Shown: one piece after another, positions 62,074 through 64,000 of the stretch
How positions within the stretch are numbered: position 1 is the stretch's first letter
How the letters are laid out: every line of letters starts with the position of its first letter
Notes under the pieces: model-generated
Database searches by the model: none
What the model was told of the DNA's origin: nothing
Seen by the model: the letters and a program-made list of their open reading frames with translations, nothing else
Translations under genes and position numbers: made by a program
Assembly (NCBI RefSeq): GCF_020640915.1
Contig: NZ_JADWDC010000006.1
Span: 33,063 to 97,062, forward strand
Length of the DNA stretch: 64,000 nucleotides
Source of the DNA: Waterburya agarophytonicola KI4
GTDB lineage: Bacteria > Cyanobacteriota > Cyanobacteriia > Cyanobacteriales > Xenococcaceae
Reading direction: 5' to 3'

Positions 62074-62949
62074 ATGGGGAATAATCGCAATGTAGTAGTC
62101 ATCACGGGGATGCACCGTTCTGGAACATCTTTAACTACTTCTTTATTGCAAAGCGCGGGGATTTTTGTTGGAGATCGCCTTTTAGGGGATAATTTGAGTA
62201 ACCCTAGGGGACATTTTGAAGATCTAGATTTTGCTGAGTTTCATCAAAGTATTTTACAATCTCAGGGAGTATGCAGTGAAGGCTGGATCGACAATACCTC
62301 TAAAGAGATTCAACCAAAGTATCTCGAAAAAGCCAGGGATCTAATTGAACAACGCAACGAGCATTTGGTTTGGGGCTGGAAAGATCCCCGTACCGCTTTA
62401 TTTTTAGATTTTTGGTCGGAGTTGATTCCCGATGCTAAATATATTTTTATTTATCGCTCCCCTTGGGAAGTAGCCGATTCTTTATATCGTCGTGGAGATG
62501 CTTTATTTCAAACCAATCCTGAAATAGCAATTAGAACTTGGATTAACTATAATCAAAAAATTTTGCATTTTTGCTCTAGGACATCTCAACCCTGGATCTT
62601 ATTGAGAATAGAAGATGTGATCGAAAATCCCCAATTTATTGTTGATGCGGTTAATCAAAAGCTATCCCTGAATTTGCGATCGCCAAAAAACCTTTATGAT
62701 GACTCATTGTTTAAAAAAAGTAGTGTAAATTTATATCAAGCAAAATTAGTACAAAAGTATTTTTTTCAAGCTTTTCAGCTTTATTTACAACTTCATGGTT
62801 GCGCTACTCTAATTGAAAATACAACTGTCTGTTTAGCAAAAAAATCGCGTACCGTACCTTGGTTTTGGCAAAATTGGCTAGATAGACCGATTAAGAAGAT
62901 CAAAACTACTAGATATTGGTCGAAGCTAAGGCACACAATAACTCAGTAA
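62074..62949 (+). CDS. Sulfotransferase family protein
   Basis: A 291-residue P-loop sulfotransferase-like protein. The 5'-phosphosulfate loop is VVITGMHRSGTSLTTSLLQS (about 7-26) and the 3'-phosphate segment is DAKYIFIYRSPWEVADSLYR (about 126-145); HFEDLDFAEFH and WGWKDPRTALF lie between. It may transfer sulfate from PAPS to a glycan or other envelope substrate; the acceptor is unknown. It is the first of two adjacent paralogues, with 63 bp to the next, and follows bciB after 107 bp. Confidence 0.88.
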   Translation: MGNNRNVVVITGMHRSGTSLTTSLLQSAGIFVGDRLLGDNLSNPRGHFEDLDFAEFHQSILQSQGVCSEGWIDNTSKEIQPKYLEKARDLIEQRNEHLVWGWKDPRTALFLDFWSELIPDAKYIFIYRSPWEVADSLYRRGDALFQTNPEIAIRTWINYNQKILHFCSRTSQPWILLRIEDVIENPQFIVDAVNQKLSLNLRSPKNLYDDSLFKKSSVNLYQAKLVQKYFFQAFQLYLQLHGCATLIENTTVCLAKKSRTVPWFWQNWLDRPIKKIKTTRYWSKLRHTITQ

Positions 62950-63012
62950 TGACTATCATTACTAGTGAATAAATCTTTTTTATTTATTAAATAAATATAC
63001 AAGACGCAAGTA

Positions 63013-64000
63013 ATGACCAATACTCTCCAACATCAATCTGCAATCATTATCGCGGGAATGCACCGTTCTGGAACTTCTCTAACTGCATCCTTATTACAAA
63101 ATGCAGGAATCGATATTGGCGATCGCCTTATGGATGCAAATACGGGAAATATCAAAGGGCATTTTGAGGATCTGGATTTTGTGGAATTTCATCAAAATGT
63201 GCTGCAATCCCAAGGAATTAGTATTGCAGGATGGACAGAACAGGATTCGATTGAGGTGCAACAACAGTATTTAACTATTGCCCAAAATTTAATTTCAGCC
63301 AGAAAAAATAAAGATATTTGGGGTTGGAAAGATCCCCGCACTACCTTGTTTTTGAATTTTTGGTCGGAATTGATTCCCGATGCTAAATATATTTTTGTTT
63401 ATCGTTCTCCTTGGGAAGTTGTGGATTCTTTGTTTCGTCGAGGAGATGTTATTTTCAGGAAAAATCCTAATTTTGCAGTAAAGCAATGGTGCATTTATAA
63501 TCAGGCAATTTTAGATTTTTATCAGAGAAAACCAGAGCAATGTTTGCTACTAGATATTACTGGTATTATTCGTCATCCCGAGCTAATTGTGAATTCGATC
63601 GAGCAAAAATGGAAGTTAAAACTGAGATCGCCCGAATCGATTTACGAACCATCTTTATTCACGGTTGATGATAAAAAGCACTATCGTCAGGCTTTAATTG
63701 TCAAATTTTTTCCCCAGGCGATCGATTTATATGATCGACTCCAAGAACAAAATGATGGAGATAATTCTGTCCACCCTGAGGCTTTAGCTGTAGATTCAAC
63801 CTGCAAGTCTTGGATTCTACAAGATTGGATTGATTTTCAACAAACATCAACTCAAAAGCAGCAGACAGAAACTCATTTAACTCAAACTCAGCAACAGCTA
63901 CAATCCAAAGATGCAGAATTAATTCAAATTCAACAACAGCTACAGTCCAAAGATGCAGAATTAATTCAAATTCAACAACAGCTACAGTCCAAAGATGCAG
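63013..64000 (+). CDS. Sulfotransferase family protein with C-terminal coiled coil (3' end outside window)
   Basis: An open frame from ATG 63013 runs through the window end (329 full codons). Residues 1-260 parallel the upstream protein: AGMHRSGTSLTASLLQNAGI, HFEDLDFVEFHQNVLQSQGI (spanning about 56-75), WGWKDPRTTLF and IFVYRSPWEVVDSLFRRGD. A linker with DSTCKSWILQDWIDF leads into Gln/Lys/Glu-rich sequence that becomes a 14-residue repeat (QLQSKDAELIQIQQ), two heptads per unit, predicted coiled coil. The tail is absent from the upstream paralogue. The protein may continue into further domains beyond the window. Confidence 0.88.
   Translation, partial: MTNTLQHQSAIIIAGMHRSGTSLTASLLQNAGIDIGDRLMDANTGNIKGHFEDLDFVEFHQNVLQSQGISIAGWTEQDSIEVQQQYLTIAQNLISARKNKDIWGWKDPRTTLFLNFWSELIPDAKYIFVYRSPWEVVDSLFRRGDVIFRKNPNFAVKQWCIYNQAILDFYQRKPEQCLLLDITGIIRHPELIVNSIEQKWKLKLRSPESIYEPSLFTVDDKKHYRQALIVKFFPQAIDLYDRLQEQNDGDNSVHPEALAVDSTCKSWILQDWIDFQQTSTQKQQTETHLTQTQQQLQSKDAELIQIQQQLQSKDAELIQIQQQLQSKDA
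63895..64000 (+). repeat. 42-bp tandem repeat encoding a 14-residue coiled-coil unit
   Basis: Units at 63895-63936, 63937-63978 and 63979-64000 (cut by the window) are nearly identical; the first has CTACAA where the others have CTACAG. Each unit encodes QLQSKDAELIQIQQ. The near-identity at DNA level points to recent expansion. Total copy number is unknown. Confidence 0.9.

Noticed and set aside
1..64000. tRNA, rRNA, tmRNA, CRISPR array or insertion sequence
   Set aside because: No GTTCRAATC-type T-loop with a matching cloverleaf in the spacers, no regularly spaced repeats of CRISPR length and no transposase-like frame were found by eye. A tRNAscan/Infernal run would be decisive.

Overview
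This window is cyanobacterial chromosome. The evidence is the very frequent HIP1 octamer GCGATCGC (for example 893-900 and 1038-1045), the small RNA Yfr1 beside a thioredoxin gene, and cyanobacterial markers: Ycf34, an NdbB-type quinone reductase, a BciB-type divinyl reductase, an SLH/OprB iron-uptake porin, a GUN4-domain protein and HemL of the C5 tetrapyrrole pathway. Base composition is AT-rich, judged by eye at about 40% GC. A unicellular or pleurocapsalean-type species would fit, but nothing here fixes the order. No rRNA, tRNA, CRISPR array, transposase or prophage was recognised, so this is core chromosome with a few accessory pieces.

Layout. 1-4.4 kb: the 3' end of carB, a GT4 glycosyltransferase, MltA and trpC. 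4.4-6.4 kb: a restriction-modification pair of likely GGCC specificity. 6.4-13 kb: a DUF2079 membrane protein, Yfr1, thioredoxin, a GT2 glycosyltransferase, an isolated ureF, an rluB-type gene followed by a RodZ-like gene, and a DUF2993 protein. 13-23 kb: alpha-carbonic anhydrase, CCA-adding enzyme, ycf34, DedA, truB, an RsbW-type kinase, a three-gene envelope cluster, rsmI and exbD. 23-33 kb: hemL, leuD with a membrane protein, a subtilase with a membrane tail, a PilB-N-like protein, dapB and cobH/cbiC. 33-40.2 kb: a glycosyltransferase, then a signalling block of histidine kinase, class III cyclase and MscS channel with a cyclic-nucleotide domain. 40.2-50.7 kb: a PEP-synthase-like protein with a ParA ATPase, lepB, smpB, a trypsin-GUN4 fusion leading a four-gene cluster, a GNAT gene, a TerB-like gene and rsmB. 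51-64 kb: an Hpt protein, the ndbB-plsC-HAD cluster, the porin, a Gfo/Idh oxidoreductase, an outer-membrane barrel, infC, bciB and two tandem sulfotransferases, the second running off the end into a 42-bp coiled-coil repeat.

Most notable points. (1) Genes for a membrane adenylate-cyclase-like protein and a channel with a cyclic-nucleotide domain are adjacent and co-directional, and both have changes at key residues: Ser at the second metal Asp of the cyclase, and no Arg in the phosphate-binding cassette of the channel. (2) GGCC is very rare across the window (nine sites found by eye), matching the predicted specificity of the resident restriction system. (3) Yfr1 is intact and lies upstream of trxA. 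(4) Three 8-bp direct repeats with 3-bp spacers, of Pho-box architecture, lie between truB and an anti-sigma-like kinase. (5) A secreted trypsin-like protease is fused to a GUN4 domain.
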